Shown in pieces: positions 1 through 13,670 of a stretch of DNA of 64,000 bases; the stretch's first letter is position 1, and every line of letters begins with the position of its first letter. The translations under genes were made by a program, and so were the position numbers. The stretch is from Cyclina sinensis (taxonomy: Eukaryota > Mollusca > Bivalvia > Venerida > Veneridae). The notes beneath the pieces are model-generated. The model worked only from the letters and a program-made list of their open reading frames with translations, was not told where the DNA came from and ran no database searches. The stretch spans positions 1 through 64,000 of the forward strand of contig JAAONU010000071.1 in the NCBI GenBank assembly GCA_012932295.1, in the 5' to 3' direction.

Positions 1-3000
1 TACTACTAGCAATCGTTTGAGACCTTTTGCACGATTGTAGGTGCAGCAGGTCAAGCGTAGTGACCCTTGTGTTTTTGAGTTTTTAGAAACACAAAGGCTA
101 CTTTACAGACGAAACGGTGCTATATGGGCGATTTTGTTTGTTTGAAAGCACTCGCTTTTGCCGCTTATTTCTCGAGATTGTTTGTGTGGATTTAAATGCA
201 AGTGCTCTGGTTGCAAAGTTGACGTTACAAGCAGTCAGTTAGATAAATTTAATGATTGTACGTTCAATGGTTCGACCGGGGTAGCTCCGTGTTTTTGAGA
301 ACTCAAAAACACGAAGTGCTTATTTTTTTCAGCGTATATATAACGTAAATGCCTTATACAAGCACACGGCAATGTAGAGGAGCCGGCCACTTGTTAATAT
401 ATTGACTTGAATTTGCCAAGAATGCTTACATATGTTGTTCGGGCAGTGTGTGGACTTCAAGTCTGGAGCTGGATGTTTATATTAGAAATTTTTGGTTTTT
501 CGTTTGCTCTGCGTATTAGCGCTCTAGACGAAGGAGGCATCTCCGGCACGAACTTCCTTCAGTAAACTTGTTTTTGGAAAAATCTCCGCAGAGATGTGCC
601 AAGATGTACTACGTTCGCCATAGATATGATACAGGGACAAGGAGAAAAAATCGTGTCCGAAACGTTGTTAAGATAGGCGAATTTTAACGGGCAGAGGTAA
701 CGTTATACTAGTGATTTAGAGCATTTTAGAGCGCTCAATTCTGCTGCCTCTCCGACGGACATGCCTGAATCGATATCAAAGCAAAAGGTGTCGTTTGAAA
801 GCTGACCCTATGAGCAATCGTTTGAGACCTTATGCACGATTGTACTTGCAGCAGATCAATCGTGGAGACCCTCGTGTTTTTGAGTTCTCAAAAACATGAA
901 TGCTACATTACAGACGAATCGGTGCTATATGGGCGATTTTCTTTGTTTGAGAGCACACTCTTCTGCCTCCTATTTCTCGAGAATCCTTGTGCGGATTTAC
1001 ATGCAAGTGCTATAGTTTCAACGTTGATGCTACAAGCAATCAGATGATATAAATCTCATGATTGTACGTTCAGCGGTTCGTGCTACATAAATGCCTTATA
1101 AAAGAACACGGCAATGTAGAGGAGCCGGCCACCTGTTAATATATCGACTTGAAACGGCACAAAATGCTTAAATATGTTGTTCGGGCAGTGTGTGGACTTG
1201 AAGTCTGGAGCTGGATGTTTCTTTTAGAAATTTTGGTTTTTCGTTCGCTCTGTGTATTAGCGCTCTTGACGGAGGAGACAGGTCCGGCAGAACGTCCTTC
1301 TGTAAGCTTGTTTTTGGAAAAAATCTCCATAGAAATATGCCAAGATGTACTACGTTCGCCATAAATATGAAACACGGACAAGCAGAAAAAATCGTGTCCG
1401 AAACGTTGTTAATATAGACGAATTCTATCGGGCAGAGGTAATGTTATATTAGCGTTTTAGAGCATTTTAGAGCACTCACTTCTGCTGGCTCTCCGACGGA
1501 CATGCTGAATCGATTACAAAGCAAAAGGTGTCGTATGAAAGCTGACCTTACTAGAAATCGTTTGAGTCCTTTTGCACGATTGTACGAGCAGCAGGTGACC
1601 CTCGTGTTTTTGAGTTCTCAAAAACACGGAGGCTACTTTACAGACGAAACGGTACTATATGGCCGATTTTCTTTGTTTGAGAGTACTCGCTTCTGCCGCT
1701 TTTTTCTCGAGAATGCTTAGGCAGATTTAAATGCAAGTGCTATGGTTGTAAAGTTGACGCTACAAGCAATCAGATGAGATAAATCTCATGATTGTACATA
1801 TAGCGGTTCGAGCGTGGTAGCTCCGTGTTTTTGAGAACTTAAAAACAGGAAGTGCATATTTTTTCAGCGTATATATAACGCAAATACCTTAAACAAGCAC
1901 CCGGCAATGTCTGGAGCTGGATGTTTCTTTTAGAAATTTTGGTTTTTCGTTCGCTCTGTGTATAAGCGCTCCAGACGGAGGAGGCAGGTCCGGCACGAAC
2001 TTCCTTCTGTAAACTTATCTTTGGGAAAATCTCCACAAAAATGTGCCAAGATGTACTACGTTTGCTATAGGTATGAAACACGGACATGGAGAAAGAATTG
2101 TGTCCGAAACGTTGTTAAGACGAATTCTCTCGGGCAGAGGTAATGTTATACTAGCGATTTAGAACATTTTAGAGCACTCACTTCTGCTGGGTCTCCAACG
2201 GACATGCCTGAATCGATTTCAAAGCAAACGGTGTCGTATGAAAGCTGACCCTACTAGCAATCGTTTGAGACCTTTTGCACGATTGTACGTGTAGCGGGTC
2301 ACGCGTGGTAACCCTCGTGTTTTGAGTTCTCAAAAACACGATGGCTACTTTGCAGACGAAACGGTGCTAAATGGGCGATTTTCTTTGTTTGAGAGCACTC
2401 ACTTCTGCCGCTTATTTCTCGAGAATGCTTGGGCGGATTTAAATGCAATGGCTATGGTTGCACAGTTGAGGCTACAAGCAATCAGTGAGATAACTCTAAT
2501 GATTGTACGTTCAGCGGTTCGGGCGTGGTAGCTCCTTGTATTTGAAAACTCAAAAACACGAAGTGCATATTTTTCAGTGTATATATAACGTAAATGGCTT
2601 ATACAAGACACACGGCAATGTAGAGGAGCCGTCCACTGGTAAATGTATCAACTTGAAACGGCACAGAAGGTTTAGATATGTTGTTCGGGCAGTGTGTGGA
2701 CTTGAAGTCTGGAGCTGGATGTTTATTTTAGAAATTTTGGTTTTTCGTTCGCTCTGCGTATTAGAGCTCTAGACGGAGGAGGCAGGTGCGGCACGAACTT
2801 TCTTCTGTAAGCTTGCTTTTGGAAAAATCTGCACAGAAATTTGCCAAGATGTACTACGTTCGCTATAGATATGAAACACGGACAATGAGAAAGAATTGTC
2901 CCGAAACGTTGTTAAAATAGACGAATTCTATCGGGCAGAGGTAACGTTATATTAGCGATTTAGAGCATTTTAGAGCACTCACTTCCGCTGGCTCTCCGAC

Positions 3001-3180
3001 CGACATGCCTGAATCGATTTCAAAGCAAAAGGTGTCGTATAAAAGCTGACTCTACTAGAAATCGTTTGAGACCTTTTGCACGATTGTACGTGCAGCAGGT
3101 CAAGCGTGGTGACCCTCGTGTTTTTTCAGTTCACAAAAACACGGAGGCTGCTTTACAGACGAAACGGTGCAATATGGGCC
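1..3180. repeat. Satellite-like repeat family A, about 700-805 bp units
   Basis: Four complete units and part of a fifth in direct tandem. The marker 'aatcgtttgagacc' (or a close variant) recurs at about 11, 816, 1556, 2259 and 3060, giving periods of about 805, 740, 703 and 801 bp. Each full unit carries two copies of a 26-bp palindrome about 220 bp apart (for example 67-93 and 288-313; 1603-1628 and 1824-1849; 2316-2340 and 2535-2560). Units differ by substitutions and indels. The unit at 816 has lost its second palindrome through a deletion of about 70 bp near 1081. Only short ORFs unlike any protein are present, so I call no genes. Confidence 0.85.
288..313. repeat. 26-bp palindrome, family A example
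   Basis: Perfect inverted repeat: 12-bp arms CGTGTTTTTGAG and CTCAAAAACACG around a two-base centre AA. About 30 perfect or near-perfect copies occur between 67 and 14700, in all three repeat families. Other copies have centre TT (for example 873-898, 1603-1628), which is the same site on the opposite strand. As single-stranded DNA or RNA it could form a 12-bp hairpin. Confidence 0.9.
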
Positions 3181-6100
3181 TCACCTACATAGAATGAATC
3201 TATATGCACAAAGTTTCGGACACGATTCATTCCCCTGGTTTTCTCATCGATAATTATAAGGTACTACTATCATTTCTGCACATTTCTGTAGAGAATTTCA
3301 GAAAATAGGCTCGCAGTCGAAAGCGCGCGCCGAAATCGGCTCTTCAGTCAAACGCGCCTATACGTATAGGAAACGAAAATAACAGAATTTCTTAAATTTG
3401 TCTCTAAGGTCCTGATTTCAAGTTGGCGCACAGCTCGAAGCACATATTCAATCAATTTCGTATGTTTCCAGTCGATATATTAACAATGAACCGGTTCCTC
3501 TACATTTCCGTATGCTTTATTTGACAACTACGTTATATATACGGTGAAAATAATCGCTTCGTGTTTTTGAGAACTCAAAAACACGGAGCTATCACGCGCA
3601 AACTACACGACCTACAATCCTGCAATATAGCTCGTAGGATTGTTCATAGCGTCAGTTTTACAAAGAGAGCACTTGCAATAAAATCGGTCCAGGCATTACT
3701 GAGAAATAAGCTGCAGAAGTGAGTGCTCCCAAACGAAGAAACTCGCCCATTTCACAATAGTCCCTCTGTAAAATTAGTCTTCGTGTTTTTGAGAACTCAA
3801 AAACACGGAGCCACTGCGCTTGATCTGCTGGAGGTACAGTCGTGCAAAAGGTCTCAAACGAGTGCTTGTAGGGTCGACTTTCATACAAGACCTCTCGCTG
3901 AAAAATCGGTGCAGGCATTTCCGGTACAGAGCCAGCAGAAGTGGGTGCTCTAAAAGACGTGAAATCCCTAGTAAAACATTGCCTCACCTACATAGAATGA
4001 ATCTATATGCACAAAGTTTCGGACACGATTCATTCCCCTGGTTTTCTCATCGATAATTATAAGGTACTACTATCATTTCTGCACATTTCTGTAGAGAATT
4101 TCAGAAAATAGGCTCGCAGTCGAAAGCGCGCGCCGAAATCGGCTCTTCAGTCAAACGCGCCTATACGTATAGGAAACGAAAATAACAGAATTTCTTAAAT
4201 TTGTCTCTAAGGTCCTGATTTCAAGTTGGCGCACAGCTCGAAGCACATATTCAATCAATTTCGTATGTTTCCAGTCGATATATTAACAATGAACCGGTTC
4301 CTCTACATTTCCGTATGCTTTATTTGACAACTACGTTATATATACGGTGAAAATAATCGCTTCGTGTTTTTGAGAACTCAAAAACACGGAGCTATCATGG
4401 GCAAACTGCACAACCTACAATCCTGCAATACAGCTCGTAGGATTCATACGGTCAGTTTTACAAAAAGAGCAGTTGCATTAAAATCGATCCAGGCATTACT
4501 GAGAAATACGCTGCAGAAGTAATGCTCCCAAACGAAGAAACTCGCCCATTTAACAATAGTTCATCTGTAAAATTAGTATTCGTGTTTTGGATAGCTCAAA
4601 AACACGGAGCCACTGCGCTTGATCTTCTGGAGGAACAGTCGTGCAAAAGGTCTCAAATGAGTGTTTGTAGGGTCAACTTTTATACAAGACCTCTCGCTGA
4701 AAAATCGGTGCAGGCATTTCCGGAACAGGGCCAGCAAATGTGGGTGCTGTAAAAGACGTGAAATTCCAATTAAAACAATCCCTCATCTTTTTAGAATAAA
4801 TCAATATGTACAAAGTTTCGGACACGATTCATTCCACTGGTTTTCTTACCGATAATTATAAGGCACTACTATCATTTCTGCACATTTCTGTAGAGAATTT
4901 CAGAAAATAGGCTCGCAGTCGAAAGCGCGCGCCGAAATCGGCTCTTCAATCAAAGGTGCCTATAGGTATAGGAAACAAAAATAACAGAATTTCTTAAATT
5001 TATCACTAAGATTCTGATTTGAAGTTGGCTCACTGCTCGAAGCACATATTCAATCAATTTCGTATGTTTCCAGTCGATATATATTAACAATGAAACGGTT
5101 CTTCTACATTTCCGTGTTCTATATTTGGCAACTACGTTATATACACGGTGAAAATAATCGCTTCGTGTTTATGAGAACTCAAAAACACGGAGCTATAACG
5201 CGCAAACTACACAAACTACAATCCTGCAATATAGCTCGTAGGATTGTTCATAGCGTCAGTTTAGCAAAGAGAGCACTTGAAATAAAATCGGTCCACGCAT
5301 TACTGAGAAATAAGCTGCAGAAGTGAGTGCTCCCAAACGAAGAAACTAGGCCATTTCACAAAAGCCCAAGGTAAAATTAGTCTTCGTGTTTTTGAGAACT
5401 CAAAAACACGGAGCCACTGGGCTTGATCTGCTGGAGGTACAGTCGTGCAAAAGGTTTCAAACGAGTGCCTGTAGGGTCGACTTTCATACAAGTCCTCTCG
5501 CTGAAAAATCGGTGAAAGCATTTCCGGTACAGACCCAGCAGAAGTGGGTGCTCTGAAAGACGTGAAATCCCAAGTAAAACATTGCGTCACTTACATACAA
5601 TGAATCTATATGCACAAAGTTTTGGACACGAGTCATTCCCCTGGTTTTCTTATCGATAATTATAAGGTACTACTATCATTTCTGCACATTTCTGTAGAGA
5701 ATTTATGAAAATAGGCTCGCAGTCGAAAGTGCGCCCCAAAATCGGCTCTTCAGTCAAACGCGACTATAGGTGTAGGAAACGAAAATAACAGAATTTCAAT
5801 AATTTGTATCTTAAGTCCTAATCTCAAGTTGGCGCATTGCTCGAAGCAAATATTCAATCAATTTCGTATGTTTCCAGTCGATATATTAAGAATGAACCGG
5901 TTCCTCTACATTTCCGTATGCTTTATTTGGCAAATACGTTATATATACGGTGAAAATAATCGCTTCTTGTTTTTGAGAACTCAAAAACACGGAGCTATAA
6001 CGCGCAAACTACACAACCTTCAATCCAGCAATATAGCTCTTAGGATTGTTCATAGCAACAGCTCTACATAGAGAGGTCTTGCAATAAAATCGGTCCAGGC

Positions 6101-7215
6101 ATTACTGAGAAATAAGCTGCAGAATTGAGTGCTCCCAAACGAAGAAAGTCTCCCATTTCACAATAGTTCTTCTGTAAAATTAGTCTTCGTGTTTTTGAGA
6201 ACTCAAAAACACGGAGCCACTGCGCTTGATCTGCTGGAGGTACAGTCGTGCAAAAAGTCTCAAACGAGTGATTGTAGGGTCGACTTTTATACAAGACCTC
6301 TCGCTGAAAAATCGGTGCAGGCTTTTCCATTACATAGCCAGCAAATATTGGTGCACTAAAAGACGTGAAATCCCAAGTAAAACATTGCCTCACCTACATA
6401 GAATGAATCTATATGCACAACGTTTCGGACACGATTCATTCCCCTGGTTTTCTCATCGATAATTATAAGGTACTACTATCATTTCTGCACATTTCTGTAG
6501 AGAATTTCAGAAAATTAGCTCGCAGTCGAAAGCGCGCGCCAAAATCGGCTCTTCAGTCAAACGCGCCTATACGTATAGGAAACGAAAATAACAGAATTTC
6601 TTAAATTTGTCTCTAAGGTCCTGATTTCAAGTTGGCGCACAGCTCGAAGCACATATTCAATCAATTTCGTATGTTTCCAGTCGATATATTAACAATGAAC
6701 CGGTTCCTCTACATTTCCGTATGCTTTATTTGACAACTACGTTATATATACGGTGAAAATAATCGCTTCGTGTTTTTGAGAACTCAAAAACACGGAGCTA
6801 TCACGCGCAAACTACACGACCTACAATCCTGCAATATAGCTCGTAGGATTGTTCATAGCGTCAGTTTTACAAAGAGAGCACTTGCAATAAAATCGGTCCA
6901 GGCATTACTGAGAAATAAGCTGCAGAAGTGAGTGCTCCCAAACGAAGAAATTCGCCCATTTCACAATAGTCCCTCTGTAAAATTAGTCTTCGTGTTTTTG
7001 AGTGAGCCACTGCGCTTGATCTGCTGGAGGTACAGTCGTGCAAAAGGTCTTAAACGAGTGCTTGTAGGGTTGACTTTCATACAAGACCTCTCGCTGAAAA
7101 ATCGCTGCTGGCATTTCTGATACAGAGCCCGCAGGAAAGGGTGCTCTTAAAGACGTGAAATCCCAAGTAAAACATTGCCTCACCTACATAGAATAAATCT
7201 ATATGCACAAAGTTT
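3181..7215. repeat. Satellite-like repeat family B, about 800-bp units, inverted relative of family A
   Basis: Five units with period about 800 bp. The marker 'cctacatagaatgaatc' or variants start at about 3184, 3987, 4790, 5590, 6393 and 7183. Each unit carries two palindromes about 221 bp apart (3560 and 3782; 4363 and 4581; 5164 and 5385; about 5964 and 6187; 6768 and 6990). The reverse complement of the segment between palindromes is clearly homologous to the matching segment of family A: both share 'atgggcga', 'agcactcacttctgc' and 'gcttatttctc' in order. B is therefore a diverged A in opposite orientation. No protein-coding signal is visible. Confidence 0.85.
3560..3585. repeat. 26-bp palindrome, family B example
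   Basis: Same 12-bp arms and AA centre as at 288-313, here in family B. Further B copies start at 3782, 4363, 5164 (one mismatch), 5385, about 5964, 6187 and 6768. The copy at 6990 has lost its right arm. Confidence 0.9.
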
Positions 7216-8210
7216 CTGTTGCGGATTTAAATGCACGTACTATTATTGCAAAGTTGACACTACTAGCAATCAGATGAGATAAATCTCGTGATTGTACGTT
7301 CAGCGGTTCGAACGTGGTAGCTCCGTGTATTTGAGAACTCAAAAACACGAAGTGCCTATTTTTTCAGTGTATATATAACGTAAATGCCTTATACAAGCAC
7401 ACGACAATGTAGAGGAGCCTGCCACATATAAATATATAAACTTAAAAACGGCACAGAATTCTTAGATATGTTGTTCGGGCAGTGTGTGGACTTGAAGTCT
7501 GGAGCTGGATGTTTATTTTAGATATTTTGCTTTTTCGTTCGCTCTTAGTATTAGCGCTCTAGACGTAGGAGGCAGGGCCGGCACGAACTTCCTTCTGTTA
7601 GCTTGTTTTTGGAAATATCTCTACAGAAATGTGCCAAGATGTACTACGTTTGCTAAAGATATGAAACTGGGACAAGGAGAAAGAATCGTGTCCGAAACGT
7701 TGTTAAGATAGACGAATTCTTTCGGGCAGAGGTAATGTTATACTAGCGATTTAGAGCATTTTGATTTCTCAAAAACACGAAGGCTACTTTACAGACGAAA
7801 CGGTGCTATATGGGCGATTTTCTTTCTTTGAGAGCACTCACTTCTGTAGCTTATTTCTCGAGAATGCTCGGGCGGATTTAAATGCAAGTGCTAGGGTTGC
7901 AAAGTTGACGCTACAAGCAATCAGATGAGATAAATATCATGATTGTACGTTCAGCGGTTCGAGAGTGGTAACTCCGTGTTTTGAGAACTCAAAAACACGA
8001 AGTGCCTATTTTTTCAGTGTATATATAACGTAAATGCCTTATACACACGGCAATGTAGTGGAGCCTGCCATTTCTTAATATATCGACTTAAAACGGCACA
8101 GAATGCTTAGATATGTTGTTCGGGCAGTGTGTGGACTTGAAGTCTGGAGCTGGATGTTTATTTTTATAAATTTTGGTATTTCGCTCGCTCTGCGTATTAG
8201 CGCTCTAGAC
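7216..8210. repeat. Family A units again (second block)
   Basis: Sequence returns to family A in its original orientation after the B block. Palindromes lie near 7321 and 7977, plus a half-palindrome at about 7765 created by a deletion. The family A landmarks 'atgttgttcgggcagtgtgtgg' region and 'ctagacg.aggaggcag' are present at about 7468-7575 and 8112-8210. The block ends inside the 'ctctagacgg' landmark, where family C begins. Confidence 0.75.
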
Positions 8211-11200
8211 GGCTACTCTAATTTACAGACGAAATGGTGCTATAAGGGCTTCGATGTTTATCCTGGAACGTCAATTTTATTTTGATACTATCCACATGAA
8301 AATTGGTCTAAGGGGTACCGAGGTACAGGCACGCGAACAAAAGGCTCTCAACAGAACAAATTTCCGCTTTCGCAGTGCTTACTGCTTATTGCTGCTTCTC
8401 CTAGGCGATCTAGCTAACCTACAGACGTATATTTTTTTTGTTAATCTTGGAACGTCAACTTTATTTTGATTCTAACCGCATGAAAATCGGTCAAAGTGGT
8501 ACCGAGGTACAAAATCTCAAAATACTCTGCTTTTCCTGGGCGATCTAGCCAACGTACATACGTGCAGATTCTTCGATGTTTAACCACTAACGTCAATTTT
8601 TTATATTATCCGCATGAAAATCGGTCGAAGGGGTAGCAAGATACAGGCCCGCAAACAACGGGCTGTCAACAGAACAAATCTCCGCTTTTGCCGTGCTACC
8701 GTCTGTTACTATTCCTCTGTCTATGACAAGGCAATGCACCTAATAGACCACTCTTACTTTCCTCTGATTTGCCCCTGCCTGCGGAACGAAGTTATCTCAA
8801 GTAGATAACTCTCAGAGAATTCCAGAATCTTTCTGTTATCATAGCGCAGTTCGCTCGCGCTCCACACTGCCTAACTCTACACGCGTATTGTACTAGATAC
8901 AATACCGTAATTCTACTGCCCGTGATTTTGAGAACTCAAAAACTCGCTGCTTCTCCTGGGCGATCTAGCGCAGTTCGCTCACGCTCCACACTGCCTAACT
9001 CTACACGCGTATTGTATTTCTGTTTCTCCTGGGCGATCTAGCCAACGTACAGATGTGCAATTGGCTTCGTTGGAACGTCAATTTTATTTTGATACTAACC
9101 ACATGAAAATCGGTCCAAAGGGGTACAGAGCTACAGGCACGCAAACAAGGGCCTCTCAACAGAGCAAGTCTCCGCTTTTTCGGTGCTTACGTCCGTTAAT
9201 ATCCCTATGCCTATGACAAGGTAACGCACCTTATAGACCACTCTTTCTTTCCTCTGATTTGCCCCTGCCTACGGAACGAAGTTCTCTCCCGTAGAGCCCT
9301 CTCAGAGAATTCCAGAAACGATTTCTTTTCATAGCGCAGTTCGCTCGCGCTCCACACTGCGTAACTCTTTACGCGTTTTGTACTACCTACAATACCGTAA
9401 TTCAAATGCACGTGTTTTTGAGAACTCAAAAACACGCAGCTTCTCCTGGGCGATCTAGCCAACGTACAGACGTGCAAGAGGCTTTGTTGATTAGCGGGGA
9501 ACGTCAATTTTATTTTGATACTAACCGCATGAAAATCGGTTTAAAGGGGAACCACGCTACAGGCACTCAACAAAGGGCCTCTCAACAGAGCAAGTCTCTG
9601 CTTTCTCGGTGCTTACGTCCGTTACTATTTCTATGTCTATGACAAGGCAACGCACCTTATAGGCCACTCTTTCTTTCCTCTGATTTGCCGCTGCCTAGGG
9701 AACGAAGTTCTCTCCCGTAGAGCCCTCTCAGAGAATTCCAGAACCGCTTTCTTTGCATAGTGCAGTTTGCTCGCGCTCCACACTGCGTTACTCTATACGC
9801 GTATTGTTCTACCTACAATACCGTAATTCTACTCCCTGTGTTTTTGTGAACTCAAAAACATGCTGCTACTACTTTGCGATCTAGCCAACGTACAGACGTG
9901 CAGGACTCCTCGTTGTTTAGCGTGGAACATGAGGATGAGCATTAGCGCATGCTTATTCTGGAACGTCAATTTTATTTTGATACTTACCACATGAAAATCG
10001 GTCCAAGAGGTACCGAGCTACAGGCACGCAAACAAGTGATCCTCAACAAGGCAAAGCTCGTCTTTGCGATGCTTTCGTTCGTGATTATTCCTATGTCTTT
10101 GACAAGGTAACGAACCTTAAATACTCTCTTTTTTTCCTCTGATTTGACCTTGCCTACGGAACAAGTTCTCTCCCGTAGTGCCCTCTCAGATAATTCCAGA
10201 AACGATTTCTTTTCAAAGCGCCGTTTTTCGCGCTCCACACTGAGTATTTTTATACGCGTATTGCACTACCTACAATACCGTAATTCTACTGCCAGTGTAT
10301 TTGACAACTCAAAAATACGCTGTTTCTCCTGGGCGATCTAACCAACGTGCAGACGTGCAAGAGACTTTTTGTTTAGCCTAGAACGTCAAAGTTATTTTGA
10401 TACTAACTGCATGAAAATCGGTCAAAAATATAACGAGCTACAGGCACGCAAACAAGAGGCTCTCAACAGTGCAAATATCCGCTTTTGTGGTGCTTACGTC
10501 TGTTACTATTCCTATGTCTAGGACAAGGTAACTCACCATATAGATAGAGCACTCTTTCTTTTTCTGATTTGCCCTTATTTACTAGCTTCAATACCGTAAT
10601 TATCCTGCTCGTTTTTTTTGACAACTCAAAAAACATGCAGCTACACATGGTAGATCTAGCTAATGTAAAGACTTACAAGGGGGCCTCATTGTTTAGCCTG
10701 GACCGTCAATTTTATTTTGATACTCACCGCATGAAAATCGGTCCAGAGCTACCGAGCTACAGGCACGAAAACAAACGGCTCTCAACAGCGGAAAACTCCA
10801 CTTTCGCGGTGCTTACGTCTGTTACCATTCCTATGTTTATGACAAGGTAACGCGCTTTATAGACCACTCTCTTTCCTCTGATTTCCCTTTGTCTGCGGAA
10901 CGAAGTTTTCTCCCCATTGAGCCCTCTCAGAAAAGTTCAGAAACGATTTGTTTTCATAGCGCAGTTCGCTTGCACTCCACACTGTCTAACTCTACACGCG
11001 AATTGTACTATCTACAATACCATAATTGTACTGCCCGTGTTTTTGAGGACTCAGAAACTCGCTGCTTCTCCTGGGCGATCTAGCCAACGTACAAACGTGC
11101 GAGAGGCTTTGTTGTTTAGTGTGGAACGTCAATATTATTTTGATACTAATCGCATGGAAATCGGTCCAAAGGGGTACCGAGCTTCAGGCACCGAAACAAG

Positions 11201-13670
11201 GGGCTCTCAACAGAGGAAATCTCCGCTTTTGCGGTGCTTACGTCTGTTACTATTCCTATGACTATGACAAAGCAACGAACCTTATAGACTACTCTTTCTT
11301 TCCTCTGATTTGCCACTGCCTACGGAACGAAGTTCTCTCCCGTTGAGCACTATCAGAGTATTCCAGAAATGATTTCTTTTCATAGCGGAGTTCGCTCCGC
11401 TACACACTGCGTAACTGTATACGCGTATTGTACTAAATACAATACCGTAATTCTACTGCCCGTGTTATTGAGAACTCAAAAACACGCACCTTCTCCTGGG
11501 CGATCTTGCCAACGTACGGACGTGCATTTGGTCTTGTTGTTTAGCCTAGATTTTATTTTGATACTAACCGCATGAAAATCGGTTCAAGGGGTACCGAGCT
11601 ACAGGCACGCAAACATGGTCTCTCAACAGAGCAAATCTCCTCTTTCGCAGTGCTTACGTCTGTTATTATTCTTATGTCTATGAAAAGGCAACACATATTA
11701 TAGACCACTCTTTCTTTCCTCTGATTTGCACCTGCCTACTGAACGAAGTTCTCTCTCGTAGAGCCCTCTCAGAGAATTCCAGAAACGATTTCTTTTGATA
11801 GCGCAGTTTCCCCATGCTCCACACAGCGTAAATCTATACACGTATTGTATTACCTACAATACCGTAATTCTACTGCCTGTGGTTTTCAGAACTCAAAAAT
11901 ACGCTGCTTCTCCTGGGCGATCTAGTCAACGTACGGACGTGCATTTGGTCTTGTTGTTTAGCGGGGAATGTCAATTTTATGTTGATACTTACCGCATGAA
12001 AATTGGTCCAAGGAGTACCGAGACACAGGCACCAAATACGGGGCTCTCAACAGAGAAAATCTCCGCTTTTGTGGTGCTTACGTCCGTTACTATTCCTATG
12101 TCTATGAAAAGGCAACGCACCTGATAGACCACTGTTTCTTTCCTCTAATTTGCCCCTGCCTTCGGAATGGGATTCTTTCCCGTAGAGCCCTCTCAGAGAA
12201 TCCCAGAAACGATTTCTTTTCATAGTGCAGTTCGCTCCCGCTCCACACTGCGTTACTCTATAGGCGTATTGTACTAACTATAATACCTTAATTCTACTAC
12301 CCGTGTTTTTGAGAACTCAAAAACACGCTGCTTCTCCTGGGCGATCTAGCAAGCTTACAGATGTGCAAGAGACTTGTTGTTTATCCTGGAACGTCAATTT
12401 TATTTTGATACTAACCGCATGAAAATCGGTCCAAGGGCTACCGAGCTACAGACACGCAAACAAGGGGCTGTAAACAGAGCAAATCCCCGCTTTCGTGGTG
12501 CTTACGTCTGTTACTATTCCTATTTCTATGACAAGGTAACGCACCTTATAGACCACTCTTTCTTTTCTCTGATTTGCCCCTACCTACGGAACGAAGTTCT
12601 CTCCCGTAGAGCCATCTCAGAGAATTCCAGAAACGATTTCTTTTCATAGTGCAGTTCGCTCGCGCTCCACACTGCGTAACTCTATACGCGTATTGTACTA
12701 ACTACAATACCGTAATTCTACTACCCGTGTTTTTGAGAACTCAAAAACACGCTGCTTCTCCTGGGCGATCTAGCAAGCGTACAAGATGGACTCGTGGTTT
12801 AGCCTGGAACGTCAGTTTTATTTTGATACTAACCGCATGAAAATCGGTCCAAGCTACAGGCACGCAAACAAATGGTTCTGAACAGAGCGAATCTCTTCTT
12901 TCGCGTTGCTTACATCTGTTACCATTCCTATTTCTGAGACAAGGTGAAGTGCCTTATGATCACTCTTTTTTCCTCTGATTTGCCCCTTTCTACGGAACGA
13001 AGTTCTCTCCCGTAGAGCCATCTCAGAGAATTCCAGAAATGACATTTTTCGTAGGGCAGTTTGCTCGCGCTCCACACTACGTAACTCTATACCCGCCTTG
13101 TACTACCTAAAATACCGTAGTTCTACTGCCCGTGGTTTTGAGAACTCAAAAACACGCAGCTTCTCCTGAGCGATCTAGACAACGTACAGACGTGCAAGGG
13201 ACCTCATGTTTAGCTTGGAACGTCAATTTTATTTTGATTTTAACAGCATGATAATCGGGCCATGAGGTATCGAGCTCCAGGCACGCAAACAAGAGGCTCT
13301 CAACAGAGCAAATCTACTCCTATGTCTATCACAAGGTAACGCATCTTAGAGACCACTCTTTCCTTCCACTGATTTGCCACTGTCTACGAAACAAAGATCA
13401 TTTCCGTAGAGCCCTTTTAGAGAATTCCGGAAACGATTTCTTTTCATAGCGCACTTCGCTTGAGCTCCACACTGCTGAACTCTATCCGCGTATTGTACTA
13501 CATACAATACCTTAATGCTACTTCCCGTGTTTTTGTAAACTCAAAAACACGCAGCTTCTACCGGGCGATCTAGCCAATATACAGATGTGCAAGAGGCCTC
13601 AATCTTTAGCCTTGAACGTGAAATGTATTTTGATACTAACTGCATGATAATCAGTCCAAGAGGTATCGAG
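8211..13670. repeat. Satellite-like repeat family C, about 420-bp units
   Basis: About a dozen direct units. The landmark 'catgaaaatcggtc' (or variants) recurs at about 8297, 8480, 8613, 9102, 9530, 9991, 10411, 10730, 11153, 11570, 11995, 12419, 12837 and 13248. Full units are about 420 bp (palindromes at 11037, 11460, 11878, 12302, 12726, 13133 and 13527). The first units (8211-9060) are truncated. Each full unit has one palindrome, always followed by 'gctgcttctcctgggcgatc' or a variant. Apart from the palindrome I see no clear similarity to families A and B. No coding signal. Confidence 0.85.
12726..12751. repeat. 26-bp palindrome, family C example
   Basis: Same perfect palindrome embedded in unrelated family C flanks. 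Other C copies lie near 8923 (imperfect), 9411, 9836, 10293, 10612 (degenerate), 11037, 11460, 11878, 12302, 13133 and 13527. Confidence 0.9.

Noticed and set aside
1801..1825. 'ggttcgag' next to palindromes in family A as a tRNA B box
   Set aside because: Only the first bases fit the consensus, no A box is at the right distance and no cloverleaf can be drawn.
67..13552. Regularly spaced palindromes resembling CRISPR repeats
   Set aside because: Spacing is hundreds of bases, the 'spacers' are themselves repeats, and the genome is an animal's.
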